Positions 13,668 through 26,795 of a DNA stretch of 64,000 bases are shown here, in pieces. Source of the stretch: Dermatophagoides farinae (Eukaryota > Arthropoda > Arachnida > Sarcoptiformes > Pyroglyphidae); contig NC_134682.1 in the NCBI RefSeq assembly GCF_024713945.1, positions 3,851,001 through 3,915,000 of the forward strand, given 5' to 3'. Numbering within the stretch: the stretch's first letter is position 1; the number at the start of each line of letters is the position of its first letter. The position numbers were made by a program, and so were the translations under genes. The notes under the pieces were generated by a model. The model searched no databases. It was not told the DNA's origin and saw only the letters and a program-made list of their open reading frames with translations.

Positions 13668-16558
13668 GTTGTTTTATCTTTATTCAAATGACAATGGTAT
13701 TAACAAGATGATTTTAAAGGCCAGATTAGCAATAATAATCTTGAGAAGAAATTGATTCTTTTATTGATTTTTTTTTACCACCATCATTGAATATATTCAC
13801 AACATTCTGGTTTTTTTTGTTGATTTGTTTCTCTCTTTGTTTCTTTTTCTGGTCACCATGGTGATTGTGGTTTGGTGTTTTAGAATTTTTTTGTTTTCTC
13901 AGTATCCCCTTGCTCATTAATTTAGCCGGATTGGTGACGATCATCCACAATTTTTTTTAGTCAAAAAAAAATTTTTTTTTTCTCAGAAAATGTAGCCATC
14001 GGATGTGGAATGATTAACAAACAACAATGACGACGAAAAAAAAATGATAATTAATCACAACAACAGCGACACATATGTGACACATAGATTATAATCTAAA
14101 ATGAAATGAAAAAATTGGTGATTAAATTTCAAAGACAAAAGAAAAAAAAATTAAATTTTTCTAAATGACGTCCAAGAAAAAAAAATCAAGACATTTTTTT
14201 TTCACCATCTGCCATTGCATTCATTCATTCATTCATTCATTATCACAATTTCCCATAGAGAGTTGGCCGCTAAACACTACCATCAAATAAAACAAAACAA
14301 AAAAAACCATGGTTATCATCATCAACAGATATATAAATATTGTCATGATGATACATACCATTACAACCGAGAAAAAAAAATTCAACACAAAAAATCAAAA
14401 AAAAAAACGACGAATCCATTTAAATTAATTCAATTATGAACAGTGGAAAAAAAATCTGAAATGGAATCAAAAAAATTTTAAACAAAAATGAGAAACCGAC
14501 AATTGAATTTGAAAGAAGAAAAAAATCTTTTTCGGCTGTAAAATTCCGGAAAAAAAATGATGATGATGATGATGATTATCGGTCATGAAGAAGTTGAACA
14601 TTTTTCATTGAAAAACAAAATAAATTCTTTTCCATCATTGCAAATTGTTGTTTGCCAAAAACAATCACATTTTGAAATCGAAAAAATCTTTTCTTTTTGT
14701 TTTCATTTTCATCATTTTGCACTTGGAAAATTGTTTTTTTTCCTTTCTTTATTTCTTTCTTTCCTGCTCGTTCATTGTCCGTCAATGTTGTTGTTATTTT
14801 TTTTTTGTTTTATAAAAAACGAAATTTTCAAAACTGGATAAAGTGGTGAGATAAAAAAAAACAAAGAGAATAAAGAATAATGTTTCCATCATCTATCAAA
14901 TGAACATTATGTGATTGAGAATATGAGAATGACAACAACAACAACAGCTTGTGAACGTCTCATTTTTTTTTTGTTGATAGCAAATTTTTTTTCTCTCTCA
15001 TTCATTTCGAGAATCAAAACGTTTTGTTTTCGATATTCGAGAATATTTTCGTAAACCATCATCATGATAAATCCCGGATAATTTCATTTCAAATGAATAT
15101 TATCAGAATTCATTGTATCATTTCAATTGGTTCTCTGGTTATTTTTATTCATTTTGTCAAAATCATTACAGATTTCAATGGAATATAATTATAATCAAAA
15201 ATCCAAAACGAAGAAATTTTAATCTTCAGTCCGTTTTCATGAAATTGGTAATTAATGTTATGATGAAAAACAACAACAACAGCAACAAATTTGAACATTC
15301 GTGATTCGAGCAAACATGATTTTCTAAATCAATCGACATCAAATCATGCACGCACACACTTGCACACACACACATCATTTGATCAAAAAAAAATGGATTT
15401 CATCATCAGTCGATTAATTCTGAATTGTGAAAGTAAAAAAAAAACAACAACAAATAGAAATTTTCTGCACTAATATTCAATTGTGATTAATAACACTTGC
15501 ACATGATGAAAAATGTTTGTGATATGATGATGATGGAAATAATTGTTTTTTTTTCATTTTCATTTTTTTTTTGGCCATGAAAATCATGTGCTATTATATA
15601 TTTATCAATTAAGTTGAATGAAATGATTCACAACAAATTCGCGATTGTCGACAAAAATTATTTTTGCCAATTTTTTTTTTCGTTCCCCATATATTCGAAT
15701 GTTTGGACAAAACATCGAAATGGTTTTTTTTTTACCACTGGAATTCCAATTCTGTATAGTGAGTGTATATATATAGCCGAATAAAAAAACGAAAAAGAAT
15801 CATTAATAAATTGTTCTTTTTTTTTATTCTTTCATTTTTTTATTATTATTATTCATCCATTCCCATTTATGTTCATATATACAAGTAATAGCAGAATTTG
15901 GAATTTTTTTTTTTTGCTGTTTGAAAATCTATATCCATCCGAAAACAAACAAACAAACAAATGCAAGAATTTGTCCATTACATAATACACTGATGACAGC
16001 TGAATTGATTGTTTATCGATTATCATCATCATCATCATCATCATCAACGAATGATTCTGAATTTCAAGGTCCGATTTAATAGACGCCGAACAAAAAATCA
16101 CCACCACCACCACCAACACCAAAATTAATCTATTCTTTTATCAAATTCAAAAGAAAAATGTCTTAATGCATTTCTAGATGTTCATTGGTTTGGTTTTGAG
16201 TTCAACTTTCTAATACAAAAAGTATCATCATCATCATCATCATCATTCATTACACATTTGGACCAAACAAACAAACAAACATCATCATCATCATTAAAAT
16301 GAAAGATTCTATTCTTGGAATCAATTCCACAATAATCCATTACTGTGGAAATCAAATGGTTGATTGAACAACAATAACTAATAGTTCATTATCAGTACCT
16401 ATATTCTTTAGTATGTGAATGAGAGAAAAAAAATGAAAACTTTTCATCATTGAAAAGTTTTCACTCGATTCTTTTGTTGTTGTTGTTGTTGTTATTGACC
16501 AATTTGTGATTCATTAGAATTTCGTTTTTTGTTTGCTTGAAACCAAAATCGATATATT

Positions 16559-16626
16559 TTGCTTGTGATGGAATAAACAAAATGTACACAGTACCTTTAT
16601 CTTTTTTTTTATTCCATCACAAGCAA
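16559..16626. repeat. perfect 19-bp inverted repeat, 30-nt loop
   Basis: Left arm 16559-16577 (TTGCTTGTGATGGAATAAA) and right arm 16608-16626 are exact reverse complements. After one mismatch, four more A-T pairs extend the stem inward. The mixed-composition arms stand out from the surrounding simple repeats. It could fold as a small-RNA-type hairpin or be the remnant of an inverted insertion. It matches no family I recognise. Confidence 0.75.
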
Positions 16627-17636
16627 GAAAATCCCTTTATAACTCTCTCTCTCTATCTCTCAATCGGATTGTATATAATTTTTTTTTTATTATCATCAGT
16701 TTATGGTTTTTTTTTCTGTTGTTTATCGAAACAGTTTTTTTTATTATTATTATCATTATTATATGTTTTTTGATATTCCATTAATATTTCGATTCATTTG
16801 TTTCAATAACCAACAGACTATTTTCTTTTCTTTTGTTTTTGTTGTTGTTATTGTTGTTGTTGTTGTCCACACACAAACATAAACAATGGAAAATTCTTAC
16901 TAAACAGCAAATTTAACAAAATTAACGACTGATGATGGCATCATGCAAACAAAAAAAATTCTTTCAACAACCAGAGTGAACAACAACAACAACAAGAAAA
17001 AAAATGAATTCAATTAGATTAGAAGCAAGTAAGAAAATAAAAACAAAAAGTGAACGGGAAAACAAAATGATGATGATAATAAAAAATAATCCAGCAACAA
17101 CAAAAATGATTTTTTTTTTCTTCTTTTGATGACATTTTTTTTCTTCTGTTTTTCTGTTTCAATTTATTTTTATATTTTGTTGCTGCTTTTGCTGCAGGTT
17201 TTTGTTGTTGTTGTTGTTGTTGTTGTTTTTCACAGTTAATAATTGTCATCATGATCATCATCATCATTCCTTGTGATGACGAATATGATGATGAAGAGAT
17301 GCATGAACACGGGGAAAAAAAATTCTAACCACATAAACAAATGATGATAATAATTTTTAGTTTGAAATTCCGTTTTTATTCGTTGCCAATATGGCCAGAA
17401 TATAACCGAACCATTGAAAAAAAAATTTGACTATTTCGTTCTATTATAATCAAAAAAAAGGGTGTGTGTGTGTTGGTGGCTATGGGTGTGGCAGAGGGAT
17501 ATTGTTGATGCGAAAAAATTGATGTTTATGGTTACAAATTTTGATTCGAGTCGAAGCAAAAAATAAAAAACGAATAACGAAATTCCGGATTCGGGTTCTT
17601 CCATAATAATAATATAATAATGAAAAAAAGTGTCAG

Positions 17637-17637
<1 letters not shown>

Positions 17638-17671
<34 letters not shown>
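17638..17671. repeat. CA dinucleotide microsatellite
   Basis: Seventeen uninterrupted CA units in the gene-poor interval. Confidence 0.9.
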
Positions 17672-17675
<4 letters not shown>

Positions 17676-18022
17676 TTGAATGCAAAAAAAAATTATTCTG
17701 ACGATAGCGACAATTTTTTTTATTTCTTTTTCTTTTTCTCCTATTTTTTTCCATCTATCCATCCATCCATCCATCTAGATTCTTTCTATCATCATTCAGG
17801 ACCAGAGAATCATTTTAGGACCCTTTGTTATTGTTGTTGTTGTTGTTGTTGTTGTCGTTGATGATGATGTTTGTGGAACAAATATAAAAATATAAATGGC
17901 TATAACCAAAACGCCAAACGGCGACAACTATGACGACGATGAAAAACCAAATCCCTACACATAGATACAAGCTACTAGTTGTTGTTGCATCCAATCCATG
18001 TTGTAAAAATCATCTCTTTCTG

Positions 18023-18054
<32 letters not shown>

Positions 18055-18441
18055 TAGATAGAGACGGTGCCAGAATCATAAACCAAAAGAAGAAAAGAAA
18101 ATTCTCAAACAAACAGTTGGCTACAGTTTATTTTTCCATTTCATTTTCAGTTCCGTATTCAACTTGTTAATGTTTATTCGGTTGTTTGTTTGGTCTATCC
18201 ACACACCTTTCAATTATTCATTGAAATTATCAATTTGCAATTAGTGATGATGATTTGTTCGTTTGATGAATTTTTTTTGTTTTGTTTTTACAACAACGCA
18301 ACAAACACTATAAATTGAATGGTGATGATTGAAAAAAAAATTCCCTTTTTTTTGCTTTTACAGTGAAATTAATTTTCGACGGAAAATTTTTTTTTTTTTA
18401 AATTCAAAAAACCGTCACCATCTGCAATCCTTGTGTTTGAC

Positions 18442-18466
18442 GTGTGTGTGTGTGTGTGTGTGTGTG
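18442..18466. repeat. GT dinucleotide microsatellite
   Basis: About 12 uninterrupted GT units in the gene-poor interval. Confidence 0.9.
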
Positions 18467-19633
18467 AGAAAACTGCCATCAGTTGTCCAAAAAACAACTT
18501 GGCCATTGGAACAACAACAGCAACTGGTTTTTCTTTTTCATTTTATTTTTAAATGAAAATTTGTTTTGTTTAATTCTTTTTACGAAAAAAAAAAATTCAA
18601 TTTGCCCACCATGTCTTTACGTCGTGTTACGTGCCAACATTATCAGTATCGTTTTTTTTCTTTATTTTTTTAATCTTCAACATAATCCACGTCTTTTGAT
18701 TGTAATGCAAATTCTTACATAATACACACACACGCCCACACACACACCCTACGACCAGGTAGGTTTAATTATTAATTTCATTTTTTTTTCGTCTCTCATG
18801 GCTGCATATTTTGTTTCAAATTTTGAATGTAATGAATAAAATTCAATTTTCAATTTTTAATTTTTTTTTTTGCTCGTCTTGTCTTGAATTTTATGTACAC
18901 ATAACAACGACAGAATATTCTGTATATTTTATGGACCAAAAAAAAAAAAAATTCATTGAATGAAAATAATAATAAAAAAATTGAGAATATTCAGGAATGA
19001 ATATTCATTTTATATGTTTACTATTTGCTTTCTTGTTCATAATTCAATGTTTGTTTTTTTTTAAATTTCAAATTGAAAAATTAAATAAATGAAAAATAAG
19101 ATTCAAATCAAGCAAAACAAGCTTTGCAACCCTTTTTTTTGGGGGGGGTTGTATGTAGAAAAATTGCCAAAAAAAAAATAACAAAACGAAATCGGAATCG
19201 AAAAAAAATTCTATTAAGATTTAATCAAGATAATAGATTTTTATCTATGGAAAAAAATCGATCCAATGTATGGATATTCAACTTTGAATAATGGTTTTCG
19301 CTTTCTCTCTCCATCTTGCTCTCAAAAAAAAATCTTGAGTTTTTTTCCACCAACACAACAAACAAAATGAATGAATTTGATTTTGTATGTAACACCATAT
19401 ATATATACTGATGATGATTTGAAATTGGAACGACTTTTACAAGCAAGAATATTACTATAGAAAATGAAATGAGAAAAAAATTTCGATTAACCAAAAAAAA
19501 AGACCTTAAGATTTATATATACGAAAGTCGTGAATAAAATGGTGAATTTTCATGCAGATCATTTTGTTGAAAATGATGATGTATGAATGATGATGATGAT
19601 GATGATGGTGATGTTGAACAAAATAATGGAAAA

Positions 19634-19637
<4 letters not shown>

Positions 19638-19683
<46 letters not shown>
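19638..19683. repeat. GA dinucleotide microsatellite
   Basis: Twenty-three uninterrupted AG units, the longest pure dinucleotide tract seen in the window. Confidence 0.92.
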
Positions 19684-19684
<1 letters not shown>

Positions 19685-22600
19685 ATGATTATTTGTCGTA
19701 ACCAACAAAACCAAAAAAAAAAAAAAAAAATATTGAATCCGAAATGAAATGAATAGTAGTAGTAGTAGTTGGGAAAAAAACCAGAAATTTCCGGAAAATA
19801 AAATTTAACAATAATTTCAATTTCGATTCTTGTTGTCGATCTTTACCACATACACACACACTTATTTTTTTTTTATCTTCAGGGCCTGTGTGTGTGTGTA
19901 TGTCTGTTATCATCTTCAATGTTCAACCGACCGTATGATGATAATATCTTGTTTCATATTATATGTGGCAATTTATTTTTTTTTCATTTTGGATTTTTTT
20001 TTTACAAATGTTGAATCAAATGTCGAATCTTCATTTTGGTTGACATTTGTCGGTTGTTTCTCACTCTCGGTCTCTCTGATTTCATTCCATTTTTATTTTT
20101 GGAATTTTTCTTCTTCTTCTTGGCATTTGGAAAACTTCTCATGGATTCCAGCGATTGAAACTTTTTTTTTTGTTGCAGTGTTGATTTTCTCGTCAAAGGT
20201 TGGAGTGAAAAGTTTTTTTTTGGTAGCGAAAAAAAATGTCCAAGAAGATGACAATGATATTTATGGAATTAAAATACTAAAAATAAAGGCAATGAAGAAA
20301 AAAAAATTCTCGACATTCTCTGGAAATCATTCGAATTTTTTTTGTTGTTGTTGTTGTTGTTGTCGTTGATCATAATCATAACGTTATCTGTGAACAATAA
20401 GATGTTTGTCTTTCCATCTATATGACAGAATCGAATATACTGCCAAAAATATGAGATGCATTATCATCGATAAATGATCATGATGATAACCAGAATTCTT
20501 TGGAATTTTCAAATGACAAAAAAAAATGAAATTTCTTTTGTCCATCACATCCTATCATCATCATCATCATCATCGTTATAATTGTGGCCAACATCATCAA
20601 TCGATGTGTATTTTCTAAACAATGAATGAAAGAGAAAAAACAAAAAACAAAAAACGATTCGATAAATGATCGATCAAAGTTTTGGTTTCGATCATTTTTT
20701 TCTTTTCATTTCTTGTTCATTCAATGTGCAATTTGAATTTGACAAAAAAAAAATTTTCTTTTTCTGTTTTTCCCCTTCGAAAAAAAAAATTTTCGAATTC
20801 ATTAACTTTAACTTGATTGACAACAACAACAACAACTATAGTTACAACGTATGACCAATTTTTTTTTGGCCGTCATCACACATAAGTCATATCGAACACT
20901 CATCATCGTCATCATGAATATCGTAAACAAAACAAAAAAATGAAAAAGAAACAAATCTTTTCACCAAATTGAATGAATGAAAAAATTTGTCTACCATATG
21001 TATATTTGTCTGTGTGTGTGTAGTTGATTGAAATGTGACAAAACAACAACAACAACAACAACAACAACGAGAAAAAAGGAAAAAAAATATTTTCGAATGC
21101 ATCACCATCTCTCTTTGTTTGTGTGTTAACCAGAAAAAAAAAAAGAAATGAAATGAAATGAATTAATGAATGAAAAAGATTCTCATTCACTATACAAAGC
21201 ATCGGAAAATTTTTCTACTTTCTGTCATTTGTTTTTGTATTTTTCTTTCTCGCCATTTTCACATTTATCAACAAAGAAGAAGAAGAAGAAGAAAAAGAAT
21301 TGAATGAATAAACGAACGGCCGGAACCAAACCATTGATGATGGCATACAGAATAGCATACGATAGCATTGAACGTTGAACATTTTTTTTTTTGTTCAGGG
21401 TAAAAATAATTTTTTCCCTTCATAGAAAATCTTTTCATTCATTTCATTTCTTTATTTATTATTTTTTTTTTTTGAAAGTTAACAGAAAAAATTTACCTTT
21501 GTCAAGGTCAAAGTCAAAGAAAAAAAAAATTTTTTACAATAAAAAAAACAACACTAAACGATCATCATCATCATCATCATCCATTGCCATTTGGTTTGTC
21601 TTTCTTGTATACAAATAAAAGAAACCTCGAAAACCTAAAAAATTTTCTTTTTCCATCATGGTGAATTATTATTATCGTTATTTTGTTGTTGTTGTTGTTG
21701 TTTGTTTGTTTTTTCTTTCATCTAAATGAAATGACGGTATTCACGTCATTCGATCCTCATAAACTTTTTAATTGATAATATTTTTTTTTCTCTCTTTCAA
21801 ACAGATAGACATATCACACACACACACACCCGCCGTGAAAGAGACGAGAATCATAATTATGAAGAAAAAAAAACCAGGCAATAATGAACAACTACTAAAT
21901 CAACCACCAAAATGAGCTGTTATTTTTTGCTATTGCAATAATCATTCCCGAATTATCATTGGATACATAGAAGACCACATCCACATTTGTGTGAAAAAAG
22001 GAAAGAAAAAAAAACACATTTTTTCTTGTTTGATTGTTACATTCATCACACACGGAGAGAGCGAAAAATGAACATTCGTGTGTCTAATTTTTTTTTTGCC
22101 ATCATCATTATCATCACACAACTAACTAAAGATTCTTGACTTTGATTCAAAAAGCGGCTGTTTTTTTTTGTTGCTCTCTTAGAAAACGAAACAAAAAGAT
22201 TCGGATAATTTTCACTTTGAAATTATTGCTGGATATGATCCAAGAATTGTATCAAATATTATTATCATCATCATCATCATCATCACCGTCAACAACGACA
22301 ACGACAACGACGACATTATCAAAATAGAGATATGTATGTATGGTGGTCTAAATGAAAATGAGAATACGTCATATAAAGAATGAAAAATTCTATCGATTCT
22401 TTTTGGTTTCTTTATTCTGTGTTTATGTGTGTGTATGTGAGTGCGTTTTTTTTTCTCGTCATAATGAAAATATTTTCACGAAAACTATAACCAACCAAAC
22501 GTTGAATACAACCTTAAGCAACGAACCGAATCTGAATTTGTTGTTTGTTTTTTTTGTTATTTACATTTTCTATATACACACATGAACATGAATTATTGTG

Positions 22601-23161
22601 AAAAAAGAAATCAGAAAAAAAAATTCAACAACAAGAATGATGAAAAGAATGGAAAAAAATTATTCATATTCAGGATTATAATCATCAACTTTTAACATAA
22701 TAATGATCATCATTATCATATCAAACAAAAATACGTTTCTCTGTGTTTGTGTGTGTGTGTATGTTTGGTTTGTTTGGTTTGTTTGAAATGAAAATCAGTG
22801 ATTCTTTTTCAATAATCAACCAACATATGTGATATATGACAACGATATATCAAGAATTCCGAAAAAAAAAATTTGGATCAGTGAGCAGCTCTCTCTCTCT
22901 CTATTTTGATTGGGAAAAAAAATAATTATCACAAATCATCATTATCAAATGACAATTTTTTTCGGAGATCAAAATTTATCACAACAAGAAAAAGGCGTAA
23001 ATTTTTTTTTCAATGAAAATGTTTATGATGATGATGATGACAAATAATGATAGGTCATCATCATTATCATTGATGATTGTTCAACAACAGTGTTTGTTTG
23101 TTTTGTAAATATTCTATCTATCTATTATATTATTATATGTACCAAATATATGTTTGTAATA

Positions 23162-26100
23162 ATGACGATTGTCATTTCGGACATTGTCAATCAAACATTA
23201 TTGTTGTCAATGTTCAACAACAACAACAACAACAACAACAATGACGACGACAACAGTAGTGGAAATGAAAATCTGTTCAAATCATCATCAACATCAGTGA
23301 TTTCATCAGCTAATCAACATATATTGACAAAGCCTTTATTTTATTTACTACAAACTAAACATGATGATGATTTATCTATTGTCGAAACAAAATATCAGAA
23401 TGTTAATTTATCATCATCAACAACGACGACGACGACAATCGATACGAATTCAATATATTTTGCCAATTCAAGTGATCTTGAATTAGCCATTGGTCCGGCA
23501 CGTGATTCAAGTTATATAGTCATTTTAATGACCATTGTCTATGTAGCCATATTAATTACCGGTGTATCTGGTAATCTAATCACATGTTTAGTAATTGCAC
23601 GTAAACGTTATTTACATACAGCAACCAATTATTATCTATTCAGTTTAGCTGTATCTGATCTATTATTATTGATACTTGGTCTACCTCATGATCTAGTATT
23701 ATTATGGCAAAAATATCCATATGTTTTTAGTGAATGGTTTTGCGTGATTCGTGGTCTATCATCAGAATTGTCAACAAATGCATCAATATTAACGATTATT
23801 GCATTTACAATTGAAAGATATATTGCCATTTGTCATCCATTACGTTCACATACGACCTTAAAATTGGCCCGTGTTGTTAAAACGATTATTATTATCTGGA
23901 TTATAAGTGCTCTCTGTGCATTACCTATTGCTTATGAATTTGGTATCGTACAAGTAAGTGAAATAAATTATTTCATCATGATTCTATTATCATTTTTCGT
24001 ATATTTGATTTTATCTGATGAATTTCATAGGAATACAATTAGGAAAAAAAAATTCAAGTAATCTTATCTCATATTATTATTATCAAGAATTTTATAAAAT
24101 CATTGGAAACGAGAAAAAAAAATTCTTGTTTCGATTATTACATTTATAGAATAATAATGATAATAATAATAACAAAAATCATCGATTCGAAGAAAATATA
24201 AATGATGTAATCGATCATTGAAATTTCTTTCCATTGTTTATGATTATTGTTGTTTATCGTTTTGTGTGTGTGTGTGTGTGTGTGTGTGCATTTTGCCGAG
24301 ATTTGCCAAACTCGAATAATAACAGAAACAAAAACAACATTTCAAAGTAGGAATCAATACAAAATAGATCCATCATTTCATATGTTTTTCATATTTAGTT
24401 TTTCTTTATGATGATTCTATCGACAACAACAATAACAAAACAGACTTGAAAAAAAATAGAAATCTTTGGCCCATGACGATGATGATGATGATTGTTATGG
24501 GGTTTCATTGAAATGAATGAAAATTTTTGATTTTTTTTATATTTAGAAAAAAACATTATAATAATAACACTTTAAGTGCCCAACATTTTGAGAATAGTGA
24601 AGTGAAAATAGTTTAGAATAACACTGGCACTTGGAGTGTTAATCACAAAAAAATTATTTTGAAATAAATCAACATTAGGAAAAGAATTTATTGATTTAAT
24701 TCCATATTCTATACATACGAGGGCAATCATTTGGTTGTTTGTTCATTTTTTGTTGTTGTTGTTGTTGCTTGAATCTACTGAATTTTTCTAATTGTCTTGT
24801 CTAGTTGTTGTTCTGTTCAATTAAACATTTGTTTTTTTTTATTCTCTAGGTTCTTGATGATGAAGGCCATCCATTTCCTGGTAGTGATCAATGTGCAGTC
24901 AAACATTTATTATATGAATATATATTTGAAATTGCAACGATGGTATTTTTTGTTATACCAATCTGTATAATAACCATATTGTATATATTGATTGGATTAA
25001 AATTACGAGCTTCATCTAAAAGTGTTCATCATACTGTTAATAATAATTATCAAAATCAAACAAAATCAAATAATGATCATAATAATGATGCTGATGATGA
25101 ATATAAAAATAGATTAAAAGATAATATAAATAATAAAAGTTTCATACATGGTCGATGGCGATCATCCGGTAAATGTAATAGTAATAGTAGTAGTGGTGGT
25201 GGCGGTGGCAGTGGCGGTGTAAATCGAATCAAATTTTCATTTCATACTCCTATTCATAATCATAATCATAATCATCATCATCAATCACAAAATACAAATA
25301 ATAAAATACTAACGATATCCGGTTCCGGTAATTTAAACCCTAGTTTGGGTGTTGTCACTAGCAGTGGTGGTGGTGGTGCATCATCAATATCATCAACACA
25401 ATCATCACCATTACATGCTACAAATGGAAATAATAGTAAAAATGACCATCAACAACAACAACAACATTCACCATTACCACCACCATCGCCATCATCACCA
25501 TCAACAACAACACATGCATTACAACATTCAATGTCAATGTCTGTTCGAAGACAGAATGCATCAAGACGAGCTGTCATTAAAATGCTTGGTAAGTGTTTGA
25601 TGTTTGTTTTTATTAATTTAAATGATTGATGGTGATTTAAATTCCATTCGGAATTGAAAATTCACATTTTTTTTTTTATTCATTATTCAAAAATAAAATC
25701 CACTAATCAGATGTAATTTTTTTTTCTTTTCATTTATTCTATTTCAACGTTTTTATGGATCGAATTCACATTGGACGATGATCATCATTATTTTATTCAT
25801 TTTTTAATGGTATATTTATAATCATTATTCTTGTTTGTGTGTATTGTATCGGAATTTTGGAATTAAATTTAATGATGATGATGATCAAACCAACACACAC
25901 ACACACACACCGAAAAAAATAACGATCATATGTGTATGTGTGTCTGTGTCCACAAATGATTCGTTTCTATATGCTGTTATTATATCCGAACGAAAAAAAA
26001 CGACAACAACAACAACAACAACAATTTTTCCGGTTAAATTATAATGGACAAAATCAACACTAACATAATGATCATGATATATTGGCGATACACACAAAAA

Positions 26101-26795
26101 AAAACAAACCACTAAAACCAATTTAATAATAATAATAATGCTGTGGTCATTTATATATTTAAAAAAAAATAGTGGCCGTTGTAATTGCATTCTTTTTTTG
26201 TTATTCACCATTTCATGCACAACGTGTAATGGCCATTGTGATGGCACGTAATAATGTTAAAGATGAATATTTTATTCAAATATTCACCCTATTAACACAT
26301 ATATCCGGTATAACATATTATCTATCATCAACAATTAATCCAATACTATATCAGATAATGTCAAAAAAATTCCAATTGGCATTAAGAGAAACATTACCAT
26401 GCTGTTTCTATATATTTTGTTTTTTTCGCCATCAACGTCATCATCATCATCATCAACAACAACAACAACAACAACGAAATACGACTGGACAATCAAGTAC
26501 AATGGCAAGTGGATTTCGTAGTTCAAAATATCATCATTCACAACAACATCAACAGCAGCAACAGCAAGACAAAGATCATCAACAACAATTTTATTCACGT
26601 TCAGAAACATTACAATCATTGGATGTTAATTTCAATGTAAATAAATCATTAAAATATCAAAAACAACAACAACAACAACAGCAGCAGCAGCTACAACAAA
26701 ATTCTGAACAACAATCATCAACAACAACATTCAATCCGGATGATATGGATTTATCAAACTATTGTAATTCATCATCAATAATTTCTAATCGTTAA
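23162..26795 (+). CDS. neuromedin-U-type neuropeptide GPCR (CAPA/pyrokinin-like), copy 1
   Basis: Three coding exons: 23162-23953, 24850-25588 and 26173-26795, GT-AG and in phase, giving 717 residues. It is a class A seven-helix receptor of the plasma membrane. TM1 to TM4 are in exon 1 (VSGNLITCLVIA, LFSLAVSDLLLLILGLP, the TM3 end ERYIAICHPL, and a WIISALCALP TM4). ECL2 carries its disulfide Cys in exon 2 (GSDQCAVKH), followed by TM5. TM6 and TM7 are in exon 3 (FFFCYSPFHAQR, GITYYLSSTINPILYQ, with a Cys-rich post-TM7 site). Together these match arthropod pyrokinin and CAPA receptors, relatives of vertebrate neuromedin-U receptors; I cannot decide between the two ligands. The N-terminus carries an Asn run. 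ICL3 (roughly residues 290-510) and the C-tail are greatly enlarged by Asn, His, Gly, Ser and Gln tracts. I chose the ATG at 23162; an in-frame frame extends 24 codons upstream but is hydrophobic and less likely to be translated. Confidence 0.88.
24263..24288. repeat. GT dinucleotide microsatellite
   Basis: About 13 uninterrupted TG units inside the first intron of the receptor gene. Confidence 0.9.
24565..24641. repeat. inverted repeat, 16-bp arms (14 of 16 match)
   Basis: Arms 24565-24580 (TAACACTTTAAGTGCC) and 24626-24641 (GGCACTTGGAGTGTTA) pair with two mismatches around a 45-nt centre. The arms end in AGTGTTA, a core also found in the inverted repeat at 61101-61194. Confidence 0.65.

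Larger units (their letters stand above)
13668..23161. other. 9.5 kb gene-poor, repeat-rich interval
   Basis: This lies between the 5' end of WDR19 (-) and the first receptor gene (+). It consists of homopolymers, ATC/GAT, CAA/TTG, CA/GT and GA tracts. Every frame of 60-180 residues here translates such repeats (poly-F, -K, -C, -H), and none shows domain-like composition. It presumably contains the WDR19 promoter and the 5' UTR exons and regulatory DNA of the receptor gene. Notable items inside are a perfect 19-bp inverted repeat (16559-16626) and several microsatellites. Confidence 0.6.
23954..24849 (+). other. intron 1 of receptor copy 1
   Basis: It runs from a GTAAGT donor to a CTCTAG acceptor. 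It contains a GT microsatellite (24263-24288) and an imperfect inverted repeat (24565-24641). No coding sequence is seen. Confidence 0.75.

Noticed and set aside
13726-14841. Lys- and Asn-rich frames near the WDR19 start
   Set aside because: Translated A-rich repeats only; WDR19 already starts cleanly at 13667.
19830-20369. 179-residue plus-strand frame in the gene-poor interval
   Set aside because: It is rich in Phe and Lys from T and A runs with Cys from TTG repeats, and has no motif, splice partner or conserved core.
23090-23161. 24-codon upstream extension of receptor copy 1
   Set aside because: The extension is hydrophobic and repeat-derived; an ordinary extracellular N-terminus starts at 23162.
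23162-26795. Calling the receptor specifically CAPA-R or PK-R
   Set aside because: Motifs fit both families; assigning one needs a phylogeny.
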